A stretch of DNA of 64,000 nucleotides, taken from contig JAZSFK010000049.1 in the NCBI GenBank assembly GCA_045532175.1, forward strand, positions 1-64,000, read 5' to 3'. Position numbers and translations under genes: made by a program. How positions within the stretch are numbered: position 1 is the first letter of the stretch; each line of letters begins with the position of its first letter. The notes under the pieces are model-generated. The model was not told the DNA's origin. It made no database searches and was given only the letters and a program-made list of their open reading frames with translations. This DNA is from Fimenecus sp045532175. Lineage in GTDB: Bacteria; Bacillota; Clostridia; Oscillospirales; Acutalibacteraceae. Positions 26,278-34,125 of this stretch are shown here, piece by piece.

Positions 26278-27057
26278 ATGGCTACAAAATGTCCTTCCTG
26301 TGGACGAAGCTTAAAAGTTTGGGAATTTAAAGCAGAATGTCCCGGCTGCGGTGCTAATATTCCTAACCATCAATGGGAGAAACGCTTGTCAGACGACGCT
26401 GACATTGCTGAACACGCATTTGCAAAAATGCACTATAAAACAAAGAATTTTAAGTCTGCAGTTTTTGGTTCAAAACTTCGTATTGCTCGTCTTGTGCTTA
26501 CATTTGCTCCACTTATTGCACTTGTTCTTCCACTTTACAATTTCACGCTCAATCTTCCATTCCGTAGCGGTAATGAGTCAATCTCGTTTTTGACATTTAT
26601 TCTCAATTACCTTCTCAAGGTGGATATCGGAAGCGTAATTACCCTTATGGGTGGCGAAGTTTTAGGCAAGGCAGTTACAATGGTCGTAATCGCTTGTGTA
26701 CTTTTACTTCTTGCAGTTGTATTTGGTGTTCTTAACTTCTTTGTGATTCTTTTTTCAGGATTTAAACTGAAATACAAATTCAACATTATTCTCAATGTAC
26801 TCGCAACACTTTGTTGGTCAGTGGCAACAGTATTCTTTACACAGTTCACATCTGCTTGTACAACTCTTGGTGGCGGAATTGTTACAGAATGTAGTCTTGG
26901 CTTTGGCTTTATCATCGGAACAGTCCTCTTTATCGTAAATGTTGCTATGAATGTTATTGTTGGTAAAGGACTCAAAAAACAGATGGCAGAGCAACCTAAT
27001 GAAGAGCAGTTTATCGAAAATGAAATTGCAGAACTCAGAACCGGAAACAAAAAATAA
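26278..27057 (+). CDS. Zinc-ribbon integral membrane protein
   Basis: A 259-residue protein with an N-terminal zinc ribbon (CPSCGRSLKVWEFKAECPGCG) followed by about four membrane segments (LTFAPLIALVLPL, AVTMVVIACVLLLLAVVFG, FNIILNVLATLCWSVATV, GFIIGTVLFIVNVAMNVIVG) and a charged tail. I cannot assign a function. It follows the GH51 gene by 42 nt with no terminator seen between them, and precedes a hairpin at 27078. Confidence 0.75.
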   Translation: MATKCPSCGRSLKVWEFKAECPGCGANIPNHQWEKRLSDDADIAEHAFAKMHYKTKNFKSAVFGSKLRIARLVLTFAPLIALVLPLYNFTLNLPFRSGNESISFLTFILNYLLKVDIGSVITLMGGEVLGKAVTMVVIACVLLLLAVVFGVLNFFVILFSGFKLKYKFNIILNVLATLCWSVATVFFTQFTSACTTLGGGIVTECSLGFGFIIGTVLFIVNVAMNVIVGKGLKKQMAEQPNEEQFIENEIAELRTGNKK

Positions 27058-27077
27058 TTATTCATAATAAAATTTGT

Positions 27078-27108
27078 CCCTCTCGTATATTCTACGGGAG
27101 GGATTTTT
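27078..27108 (+). terminator. Terminator-like hairpin overlapping the CE4 ribosome site
   Basis: CCCTCTCGTA-tattc-TACGGGAGGG (one G-U pair) followed by ATTTTT and then the ATG at 27109. The GGGAGG ribosome site is inside the 3' arm. Confidence 0.82.
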
Positions 27109-27867
27109 ATGTGGGTAAAGGCAATGCCGTTACATAGATTAACAAGTATTCTATCAATCATTCTTGCAATAATCATCGCCTTGGGAATAATTATGGGGAA
27201 TTATGTTTCCGCCTCTGTTTCAACGAAAAAACTACCAATCTACGGGGTTGAAACAAACGAAAAGAAGATTGCAATAACCTTTGACGCCGCCTGGACAAAT
27301 CAGGATACTGAGGAAATTATTAAAATACTGGAAAAACATAATGCAAAGGCAACATTTTTTATTGTGGGTGACTGGGCGGAAAAATTTCCCGAAAGTGTAA
27401 AAGCGTTTTTTGATGCGGGACACACCATAGCAAACCATTCTGATACACATAAGGCATTTTCCAAATGTTCAAGAAATGAAATTAAAGAAGAAATTGAAAA
27501 CTGCAACAAAAAACTTGAAGCCATTACAGGGCAGAAAGTAACACTTGTCCGTGCACCGTCCGGCGATTACACTGACCAGAGTATTGAAGTGGCAAAAAGC
27601 CTTGGAATGTACACAATTCAATGGGATTGCGACAGCCTTGACTACACAAAAATTTCTGTTGACGAGATTGTAAATCGTGTTGTGAAAGGCACAAAAAACG
27701 GTTCAATTATCCTTTTTCATAACGGAGTGGAAAACACCGCACCGGCACTTGACAGAATCCTTACTGAATTTACAAAGCAAGGCTATACCTTTGTTTCCGT
27801 TGAGAATTTAATCTACAAAGAAAACTACTCCATTGACCACACAGGAAGACAGTATAAAAATAAATAA
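27109..27867 (+). CDS. Polysaccharide deacetylase (CE4), PdaB-like
   Basis: A 252-residue membrane-anchored or secreted NodB-homology protein. An N-terminal hydrophobic segment (SILSIILAIIIALGIIMG) precedes the domain. Motif 1 is TFDAAW, with the second Asp of the usual TFDD replaced by Ala, as in the sporulation-type PdaB/YlxY subgroup. Motif 2 is HSDTH (metal His pair) and motif 3 is RAPSGDY. It is likely to act on peptidoglycan or another N-acetylated wall glycan. The altered motif 1 leaves catalysis uncertain. The start codon follows a hairpin whose 3' arm holds the ribosome site. Confidence 0.88.
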   Translation: MWVKAMPLHRLTSILSIILAIIIALGIIMGNYVSASVSTKKLPIYGVETNEKKIAITFDAAWTNQDTEEIIKILEKHNAKATFFIVGDWAEKFPESVKAFFDAGHTIANHSDTHKAFSKCSRNEIKEEIENCNKKLEAITGQKVTLVRAPSGDYTDQSIEVAKSLGMYTIQWDCDSLDYTKISVDEIVNRVVKGTKNGSIILFHNGVENTAPALDRILTEFTKQGYTFVSVENLIYKENYSIDHTGRQYKNK

Positions 27868-27876
27868 CACTTTCAA

Positions 27877-27907
27877 AAACACCCTCTGCAACAGGGTGTT
27901 TCACTTT
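27877..27907 (+). terminator. Terminator after the deacetylase gene
   Basis: AAACACCCT / AGGGTGTTT stem with a 7-nt loop, followed by a mixed T-rich stretch. Confidence 0.75.
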
Positions 27908-27951
27908 GTCTTTATATAAAACATATCTGCGTATATGGTAATAATAAAGAC

Positions 27952-27980
27952 TTGTGAAAAATTTTATGGTGTGTTATACT
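27952..27980 (+). promoter_or_regulatory. Sigma-A promoter of the zinc-ribbon gene at 28031
   Basis: TTGTGA, 17-bp spacer, TATACT; start codon 50 nt downstream. Confidence 0.7.
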
Positions 27981-28030
27981 GTTTGTATGTGAATAAAAGC
28001 AACTATGCTTTTTATGTTGGAGGAAAAAGA

Positions 28031-29191
28031 ATGGAATATCAAAATGCAAGTTTCTGCCCTAAATGTGGCAGAAAACTCTCACCAAACGAAAAATTCTGTA
28101 TGGGTTGTGGTGCGGAAAACACTGTAAATTACGTTGCACCTGTAATTACACCATCATTTGATATGCCCGATGATGAGCCAACACAGGTTGTGCCACCACA
28201 GATGGATGTTCAGGACGATATGGCTACACAGGTTATTCCGCCACTTTTTGAAAATCAGGAACAAATACCACCTCAAAACGTAGCACCACAGTATGGATAT
28301 AATCAGGCATACAACGAGCCTGTACAAGCTCCACCATATATGGGTATGCCAAACAATAACATTCCCCCAATGCCACCGCAGAAAAAGAAATCAAGTAAGG
28401 GACTTGTTATTGCCCTTATTATCGTAATTGTACTTGCACTTGTTGGCGTTTTAGTTGCGTTAATTGCAACTCATACAATCTGCATAAGCCATGAATGGGA
28501 AGAAGCAACCTGTACAACCCCAAAAACCTGTATTTATTGCGATAAAACCGAGGGTGGTATTGCAGGTCATAAATGGCAGGATGCAACCTGTACAACTCCT
28601 AAAACCTGTTCTGTATGTAAAACTGAAAAAGGTGAACCTATCGGCCATATTGAAGGTAATTGGGAGATTTCCGTGGAGTCAACTTTGACGGAAAAGGGAT
28701 TAGAGGCTCTTCTTTGTGCTAACTGCGGACAAAAGCTTGACGAACGTAGTGTCCCTGTCAAGACAGCAACTGTTGACGGTCGTTCGTTCAATTTCAAAGA
28801 TGATGAATTTGTTAATTGGTTGGAGTCAATTTCCACACTGGAGGTTGGCGCTTTAAATGAAACAGACGAAAACGGAAATAATTTCTATCCCCTTTTAGGC
28901 CCTGACGGCGAAGCAGGTGCTTTGCTTCTGACCCACGACGAGGATAACGGAAACGTTAACTGCATAATGATATATTTCGAAAATGATGATACTCTTGCTG
29001 CTGCATCCGTTGGCTTTATCGGTGAGGAAATAGGCACATATTTCGATGCTTACAATGCTGCGGAATATATTCTTTACGACTTAACATACTCAAAGGATTC
29101 TATGACCGCCATGATGCTTTCCATCGATGATACTATGACCTGTGCGGTGCTTTGCCCTACAGCAATCCTTTCAGAAATCCAGTCAGCATAA
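28031..29191 (+). CDS. Zinc-ribbon membrane protein with cysteine-rich outer repeats
   Basis: A 386-residue protein. The N-terminal zinc ribbon is CPKCGRKLSPNEKFCMGCG. A Pro/Gln-rich linker leads to one membrane segment (GLVIALIIVIVLALVGVLVALIA). Outside the membrane are two tandem copies of a W-x-x-A-T-C-T-T-P-K-T-C unit (EWEEATCTTPKTC, KWQDATCTTPKTC) and a third degenerate Cys pair (CANCG). Such units are common in surface proteins of gut Firmicutes; their ligand is unknown to me. The C-terminal globular part is not recognised. The ATG at 28031 is 7 nt after GGAGG; the frame opens further upstream across the promoter. Confidence 0.8.
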   Translation: MEYQNASFCPKCGRKLSPNEKFCMGCGAENTVNYVAPVITPSFDMPDDEPTQVVPPQMDVQDDMATQVIPPLFENQEQIPPQNVAPQYGYNQAYNEPVQAPPYMGMPNNNIPPMPPQKKKSSKGLVIALIIVIVLALVGVLVALIATHTICISHEWEEATCTTPKTCIYCDKTEGGIAGHKWQDATCTTPKTCSVCKTEKGEPIGHIEGNWEISVESTLTEKGLEALLCANCGQKLDERSVPVKTATVDGRSFNFKDDEFVNWLESISTLEVGALNETDENGNNFYPLLGPDGEAGALLLTHDEDNGNVNCIMIYFENDDTLAAASVGFIGEEIGTYFDAYNAAEYILYDLTYSKDSMTAMMLSIDDTMTCAVLCPTAILSEIQSA

Positions 29192-29229
29192 ATACTGTGC
29201 AGATATCAAAGCAAGATGCGTTTAGTTTG

Positions 29230-29268
29230 AAAAAAGTCTTTTGTCTGATGGACAAAAGACTTTTTTCA
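29230..29268. terminator. Bidirectional terminator, 16-bp perfect stem
   Basis: AAAAAAGTCTTTTGTC / GACAAAAGACTTTTTT with a 5-nt loop, between convergent genes. Confidence 0.92.
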
Positions 29269-29299
29269 TGTGTTTGTACTCCAATTTTGAACCCTTAAT

Positions 29300-30322
29300 T
29301 CATCTTGAATATTCTGATACAGAATGAGCAATATTTTCATTATCTCTGTACTCTTTACGTGATATAAGATGCATACCCAAACTATCACAAATTTCATCGA
29401 GGTTATTTAAATCACTATACATTCTGCAATCTTTAAGAATTTCAAGTGTTTCTTTTTCTGTAAATCCAAAGGGTTCTAAAATTCTGTGTTGTCGCATAAA
29501 TGCATTATTTCTTGAAACAACAATAAATCTGCCGTCGTCCGTCAATATTCTCGCAACTTCTTTTAATGTTTCAATAAATTCTCTTGATTCATCCAGTCCA
29601 CAAGCAGTACAAATTGTTTTAAATGATTTATCTTTGAAAGGTAAATACCAAAAATTTGCACATACAGGGATGATATTTTTCTTTTGATATTTTGCAATGC
29701 CTAAAGCATTTCCAAGACAATCAAAACCTATATCGACAGTATATAAATCACAATCATTTGACATATACAATGCAACTGAAGCAGTTCCGCCACCCGCACC
29801 TGTTGCTAATTCTAATATTTTATCAGTTGGTTCTTTACAAACTAATTCACCAAAGTAACGATACCTGTCCCAAAGAGAGCCTGTTCCATTGATTTTAGTT
29901 ACTGTTCTTTTCTCACCTATACTCTTTTCATTAAACTTCTCAAAAGCTTCAATTTGTTTATTGGTTATATTTCCGCTTTTATCACCTGTAATCCATACAT
30001 CTGTTTCTTTTTGCTTATATGAATCAAAAGCCTTTAAAATATTTTCTTTTGTTCCGTGTATTTCTTTTATATATTTGAGATAAACTTCGTTCCAATCAGC
30101 AACATTATCTCTTTCAATTTCTTCATAAATTTTTGAAATTACATCAGGATGTTCCCAAAAGATAATTTCAATAAGTTCACGACTCCAATCGGGGTTTGTC
30201 TTTTCAGGAAGCAAAATAGGAACTCCTTTTATTACAGAGTAACATTCTTTCCCATCAATTGAAACAAGCTCGTTATTATTTAAAATCAATTCTTTGTGGC
30301 TTTGTGGTGCAACAAAAATCAT
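29300..30322 (-). CDS. SAM-dependent methyltransferase with Trm112-like N-terminus
   Basis: A 340-residue class I methyltransferase. The first 40 residues (YSVIKGVPILLPE) look like the Trm112-type pre-domain common in natural-product and quinone methyltransferases, here without its cysteines. The SAM-binding core starts with ILELATGAGGGTASVAL near residue 168. The acidic end of strand 2 is TVDIGFD, and motif III-like VARILTDDGRFIVVSRN follows. The substrate is unknown. Its ATG overlaps the stop codon of the four-helix-bundle gene (ATGA), so the two are coupled. Confidence 0.85.
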   Translation of the reverse strand: MIFVAPQSHKELILNNNELVSIDGKECYSVIKGVPILLPEKTNPDWSRELIEIIFWEHPDVISKIYEEIERDNVADWNEVYLKYIKEIHGTKENILKAFDSYKQKETDVWITGDKSGNITNKQIEAFEKFNEKSIGEKRTVTKINGTGSLWDRYRYFGELVCKEPTDKILELATGAGGGTASVALYMSNDCDLYTVDIGFDCLGNALGIAKYQKKNIIPVCANFWYLPFKDKSFKTICTACGLDESREFIETLKEVARILTDDGRFIVVSRNNAFMRQHRILEPFGFTEKETLEILKDCRMYSDLNNLDEICDSLGMHLISRKEYRDNENIAHSVSEYSR

Positions 30323-30690
30323 TTCATATTCTCCTTAGTAACCATTTTCTTTTCAATAGTTATACAAGAAGATGTCAGCATTCTCTGAATTCTACCACAA
30401 AGGTTTCTGTATCTTTTGAATATTGCTTCATCAATGGAGTTGTTTGAGTATAAAAGCTTTAACCAACTTTCAGTTTCAACACATTCTTTTCGAGCAATTT
30501 TAAATTTGGAAAGCATATCAGGTAAGCTTTGAGGATATTGAGCTTCTGAAATATTTGCAAAAACACTTGAGGAAGATTTCTTGATTTGAAATATTATATT
30601 AGAGTTGTCTTTTCTCTCTAAATTCTCACATAATTTCTCAATTTCAACTGCTAATTCTTCAGAATATTTCATTAAAGGATTATCTTTCAT
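30319..30690 (-). CDS. Four-helix-bundle (S23 / intervening-sequence) protein
   Basis: A 123-residue protein matching the bIVP/S23 family: LAVEIEKLCENL near the start, IIFQIKKSSSSVFANISEAQ, SKFKIARKECVETESWLKLL, FKRYRNLCGRIQRMLTSS. Known members sit inside 23S rRNA intervening sequences or stand free; the related Avd protein binds nucleic acid in diversity-generating retroelements. The start at 30690 has GAGGTG upstream; the frame opens 16 codons further without support. The gene is coupled to the methyltransferase and directly faces the hairpin array at 30735-30979. No rRNA sequence or reverse transcriptase is nearby. Confidence 0.88.
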   Translation of the reverse strand: MKDNPLMKYSEELAVEIEKLCENLERKDNSNIIFQIKKSSSSVFANISEAQYPQSLPDMLSKFKIARKECVETESWLKLLYSNNSIDEAIFKRYRNLCGRIQRMLTSSCITIEKKMVTKENMK

Positions 30691-30734
30691 AATAATCACC
30701 TCAAAAAGAATTATATCAACTAAAAATAAAAAAA

Positions 30735-30979
30735 TCAAGGCGTGAGCCTTGAACGTAATCCGTCAAAGACGGCATGTAATCACAACGGAGTTGTGACTGT
30801 AATTATTTTCGTATGAAAATGTATGTAATCCGAAATTCATTTCGGTATGTAATCAATCCGAAGGAAAATGCACCTGCGGTGATGCCATACACGCTTCGCG
30901 TGATTACATTCGCCTGACGGCGATTACATACCAATCCTTCGGATTGGATAAAAATAAAGGACTACTTCGGTAATCCTTT
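30735..30979. repeat. Array of about ten short hairpins with ATGTAATC linkers
   Basis: Hairpins in order: TCAAGGC-gtga-GCCTTGA, CCGTC-aaa-GACGG, CACAAC-gga-GTTGTG, ATTTTC-gtat-GAAAAT, CCGAAAT-tc-ATTTCGG, CACC-tgc-GGTG, CACGC-ttc-GCGTG, TCGCC-tgac-GGCGA, CCAATCC-ttc-GGATTGG, then AAAGGACTAC-ttcg-GTAATCCTTT. Centres are mostly 20-25 bp apart. The first five are joined by (A)TGTAATC-like linkers and the later ones by the reverse, GATTACAT. CAATCCGAAGG (30854) can also pair with CCTTCGGATTG (30936), closing the later part into a larger fold. The stems differ in sequence; the linkers are constant. The gap 30691-30986 holds no gene. Confidence 0.9.
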
Positions 30980-30986
30980 ATTTTTT
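30956..30986 (-). terminator. Terminator of the tRNA gene (last hairpin of the array)
   Basis: On the minus strand AAAGGATTAC-CGAA-GTAGTCCTTT, one mismatch, followed by ATTTTTAT. It starts 7 nt after the tRNA CCA end. Confidence 0.75.
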
Positions 30987-31063
30987 TGGTGGACCACATA
31001 GGACTCGAACCTATGACCGTCCGGTTATGAGCCGGATGCTCTAACCAACTGAGCTAGTGGTCC
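30987..31063 (-). tRNA. tRNA with CAU anticodon, probably tRNA-Ile2
   Basis: A 77-nt cloverleaf with encoded CCA. Acceptor GGACCAC pairs with GTGGTCC; D arm TAGCTCAGTTGGTTAGAGCA; anticodon stem CCGG with loop CTCATAA; T arm GGTTCGAGTCC. The body is close to the Bacillus tRNA-Ile(CAU), whose C34 is changed to lysidine by TilS, and differs from the Bacillus elongator tRNA-Met. Elongator Met remains possible from the anticodon alone. A terminator follows. Confidence 0.9.
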
Positions 31064-31165
31064 ATATTCAGTTGCTCGAATATTATATATTTTTTGTAAT
31101 TGAATGTCAAGTCTTTACTTCAAAAAAACCATTAACCAAAAAAGATTATTTAAATTTATTACCTG

Positions 31166-31194
31166 TTGCATTATCTGAGAAAAGATGATATAAT
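31166..31194 (+). promoter_or_regulatory. Sigma-A promoter of the gene at 31227
   Basis: TTGCAT, 17-bp spacer, TATAAT. Confidence 0.72.
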
Positions 31195-31226
31195 CCTTTT
31201 ACAAAAGTCTAAGGAGTAATTTAATT

Positions 31227-31607
31227 ATGAATAAAAAGCTTATTGCCATTATTGTTGCTGTTGCGGTTGTCGTTGTTGCAGTTATAGGTATTGTGATTGC
31301 AGTTTCCGTCAACAAGGACGAAACGCCTGACAACAATAATCAACCAGAAATCAAAGAAGAACAAACCACAGATGTTGCCCCTGACAATGGTAATGAAAAC
31401 AACACCCCGGGTGGTGTTCAGATAGGTCCAAGCCAAACTCCTGAAGGTAACGAGGGTAATGGTGAAGGAAATTCAAGCGGTGGCAATGAAAATACACCAT
31501 CAGAAAGATGTCAGCATTGTAACAAGCCTATTGTCAGCAAATATGACAACAGAGTCAATGACCTTGATAACTACTGTGATGGTGATTGTATAGGTTGGCT
31601 CGGCTGA
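31227..31607 (+). CDS. Small membrane-anchored protein with C-terminal cysteines
   Basis: A 126-residue protein: one N-terminal membrane segment (LIAIIVAVAVVVVAVIGIVIAV), an outer linker rich in Asn, Gly, Glu and Pro (about residues 32-95), and a short C-terminal module with CQHCNKPI and, further on, YCDGDCIGW. The four cysteines could bind one zinc ion. I recognise no family. It has its own promoter and a strong terminator. AAGGAG is 10 nt before the ATG. Confidence 0.75.
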   Translation: MNKKLIAIIVAVAVVVVAVIGIVIAVSVNKDETPDNNNQPEIKEEQTTDVAPDNGNENNTPGGVQIGPSQTPEGNEGNGEGNSSGGNENTPSERCQHCNKPIVSKYDNRVNDLDNYCDGDCIGWLG

Positions 31608-31619
31608 TAAAGAATTACA

Positions 31620-31665
31620 TAAAAAACCTCCAAGGGTAAAAAAATCTGCCCTTGGAGGTTTATTC
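31620..31665. terminator. Bidirectional terminator
   Basis: AAACCTCCAAGGG / CCCTTGGAGGTTT with a 12-nt A-rich loop, between convergent genes. Confidence 0.9.
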
Positions 31666-31672
31666 TTTATAA

Positions 31673-32599
31673 TTATAATTCAATCTCTGCGGTAATCATA
31701 TAATGGTCGGACACATAGGAATTATCCCACTTTTCGTCCTTGACCGCATAGTTTTTCAAAGTGACATCATCACTTGCAAAGATAAAGTCTATAGGCTTAT
31801 CGTCCTCGGCCTTACCCCAGCCATGATAGGTAGGCGTTGATTTTGCATACTCAGATAGGTCATACGCATTGACAAAGCCCTTATCCTTAAGCGCTTTAAC
31901 TGCAAGTCCGTCGGGATACTGGTTAAAGTCACCTGTAATCACAACAGGAATATCACCGTGCTTTGCCTTAATTTCCTCTGATTTTTCTGCAATAAGCCTT
32001 CCGCCCAGATTCTGTGCCTCAGTACTTACATGGTCAAGATGAGTATTAAAATGAGCAAAAAGCTTACCTGTACTTCTGTTTTTAAGGACAACAAAGGAGC
32101 AAATTCTGTTACAAGCGGCGTCATCATACTTGGACTCCTTTTCCGGTGTTTCGGAAATCCAGAAAGTACCACTGTCCACTAGGTCGAACTTGCCTTTAAG
32201 ATAGAAAATTCCGCTCATTTCAGAGGTTTTTTCGCTACCGTCACCACCACGTTTAACACCGTAATAGGCATACTGTGGCAAAAGTTCCTCCATCATCCCC
32301 TGCCAGTTGCTGTTAAATTCCTGCACACCCAAAATGTCGGGCAAATAATAGTTGACTTGCTGAGCAAAAAGATGTGCACGTCGAGTTGTGTATGTACCCT
32401 CAAGAAGATTTCCCCAAGGTGCTGCTGTGTTGTAACTTGCAACAACTAATTTTTCATGCTCTTTTATTCTTTGACCGTTAAAATTCAATTTTACCTCCGG
32501 CTTCATTGGAAAAATCCCAAAAAACACTCCTGTTGCAATACCCAATGCAGAAATAACTGCAACGGATGAAATGATTATCTTTTTAACCTTTTTGTTCAT
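31673..32599 (-). CDS. Exported endonuclease/exonuclease/phosphatase-family protein
   Basis: A 308-residue membrane-anchored or secreted enzyme of the EEP superfamily. After a hydrophobic N-terminus (IIISSVAVISALGIATGVFFG) the fold motifs follow: VVASYNTAAPWG, ILGVQEFN (metal Glu), HFNTHLDH, VVITGDFNQYP (catalytic Asp/Asn) and YVSDHYMITAEIEL (SDH). The family holds phosphodiesterases acting on nucleic acids, phospholipids or inositol phosphates; the substrate is not predictable. The start at 32599 follows AAAGGAAATG. Promoter at 32648-32676. Confidence 0.87.
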   Translation of the reverse strand: MNKKVKKIIISSVAVISALGIATGVFFGIFPMKPEVKLNFNGQRIKEHEKLVVASYNTAAPWGNLLEGTYTTRRAHLFAQQVNYYLPDILGVQEFNSNWQGMMEELLPQYAYYGVKRGGDGSEKTSEMSGIFYLKGKFDLVDSGTFWISETPEKESKYDDAACNRICSFVVLKNRSTGKLFAHFNTHLDHVSTEAQNLGGRLIAEKSEEIKAKHGDIPVVITGDFNQYPDGLAVKALKDKGFVNAYDLSEYAKSTPTYHGWGKAEDDKPIDFIFASDDVTLKNYAVKDEKWDNSYVSDHYMITAEIEL

Positions 32600-32647
32600 A
32601 ATAACATTTCCTTTCGTAGGAATAATCATTTTTTATCTTCTCTACAT

Positions 32648-32676
32648 AATTTATCACAAAAATAAACTATGGTCAA
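32648..32676 (-). promoter_or_regulatory. Promoter of the EEP-family gene
   Basis: Minus strand TTGACC, 17-bp spacer, TAAATT. Confidence 0.6.
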
Positions 32677-32755
32677 CTGTCTTGTAAATTATGTTCGTTT
32701 GTGGTAGTATAATATTTAGTGTAATTAAATTCTATTTACATTATGGAGAAATGGT

Positions 32756-34114
32756 ATGAATATTGTAATTGTTGGAGACGGAAAAGTTGGTGCAACACTT
32801 GTTGAGCATCTCTCAATAGAGGGACATAACGTTGTTATTATTGACCGCGACCAAAAACTTGTTGAACACATGGTAAACTCATTTGATGTAATGGGCATCT
32901 GTGGAAACGGTGCCAACTATGAGATGCAGTTAGAGGCAGGAGTGGACTCTGCTGACCTCTTTATTGCCGTTACATCCTCTGACGAGCTTAATATTCTTTC
33001 ATGCCTTATGGCAAAAAAAGCAGGTGCGGGGCATACTGTTGCCAGAGTCCGTAATCCTGACTATTTAAATCAAATTCCATTTTTCAAAGATGCTTTGGGA
33101 ATCAGTATGGTTGTTAACCCTGAATACGATGCTGCCAATGAAATTGCAAAAGTGCTTCGTTTCCCAAATGCAATAAATATTGAAACCTTCTATCGTGGAC
33201 TTGTTGACCTTGTTGAACTTAAAATCGAAAATGGCAATCCCCTTTGTGATATTCCCCTTATTGATATTTTCAACAAATTCAACGTAAGAGTCCTTGTTTG
33301 TGCAGTCCAGAGAAAAAATGAGGTTGTTATTCCTCATGGTGATTTTGTCCTTAAAGAGGGTGACAAAATCCACATTACAGCTCCTCGTGGGGTACTTGTC
33401 GATTTTATGAAAAAACTTAAAATTTATAAGCACCGTACCAAGAATATTATGATTACGGGTGGAGGAAAGATGGGCTATTATCTTGCCCGTCAACTTTGTG
33501 AAACAGGCGGATATAATGTGAAAATCATTGAAAATGACGTCGAAAGATGTGAAAAGCTCTGTGTTCTACTTCCTGATGCAGGCATTATCCATGGTGATGG
33601 TACTGACCGTGAAATTCTCATTGAACAGGGACTCCATAGTCAGGATGCCTTTGTTGCCCTTACAACAATCGACGAGGAAAATATCATATCGGCAATGTAC
33701 GCTTCATCAATTGGTGTAAGTAAAACTGTTGCAAAGGTTAATCGTGTTTCTTATGATGTGCTTGAAAGTATTGGTATGGACAGTGCTTTTTCATCAAAAG
33801 CAATTGCAGCCAACAGAATTATTGCCTTTGCACGTGCTCTTGAAAATTCAGGTGAGGAGTCAAGTGTCCAGACACTTTATAAACTTGTTGGTGGACAGGT
33901 TGAAGCACTGGAGTTTAAAATCACGGCAGATTTTTCTGAACTTAAAATTCCACTTCGTAACCTTCGTTTAAAGAACGATACTCTTATTGCTTGTATCATA
34001 AGAAATCACAAGGTTATTTTCCCTGGTGGTAATGACAGCATTGAGCTTGGTGACAGTATTGTTATTGTTACAAAGCGTAACCATATAAGCAGCATTAACG
34101 AAATTTTTGAGTAA
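32756..34114 (+). CDS. trkA: Trk potassium uptake regulator TrkA
   Basis: A 452-residue cytoplasmic gating subunit made of two tandem RCK units. The first Rossmann motif is IVGDGKVGATLVEHL with IDRDQKLVEHM; the second is MITGGGKMGYYLARQL near residue 228. Each is followed by a TrkA-C domain. It binds NAD(H) or ATP and controls the TrkH channel encoded 11 nt downstream. A TATAAT lies at about 32710 but no good -35 is seen. Confidence 0.94.
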   Translation: MNIVIVGDGKVGATLVEHLSIEGHNVVIIDRDQKLVEHMVNSFDVMGICGNGANYEMQLEAGVDSADLFIAVTSSDELNILSCLMAKKAGAGHTVARVRNPDYLNQIPFFKDALGISMVVNPEYDAANEIAKVLRFPNAINIETFYRGLVDLVELKIENGNPLCDIPLIDIFNKFNVRVLVCAVQRKNEVVIPHGDFVLKEGDKIHITAPRGVLVDFMKKLKIYKHRTKNIMITGGGKMGYYLARQLCETGGYNVKIIENDVERCEKLCVLLPDAGIIHGDGTDREILIEQGLHSQDAFVALTTIDEENIISAMYASSIGVSKTVAKVNRVSYDVLESIGMDSAFSSKAIAANRIIAFARALENSGEESSVQTLYKLVGGQVEALEFKITADFSELKIPLRNLRLKNDTLIACIIRNHKVIFPGGNDSIELGDSIVIVTKRNHISSINEIFE

Positions 34115-34125
34115 GGCGAAAGTAA

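Noticed and set aside
30319..30690. 23S rRNA intervening sequence or diversity-generating retroelement
   Set aside because: No rRNA sequence, reverse transcriptase, template repeat or variable C-type-lectin target is present in the surroundings.
30735..30979. Possible CRISPR array
   Set aside because: Units are not identical direct repeats with unique spacers. The variable parts are themselves palindromes, the constant linkers are only about 7-8 bp, and no cas gene is near.
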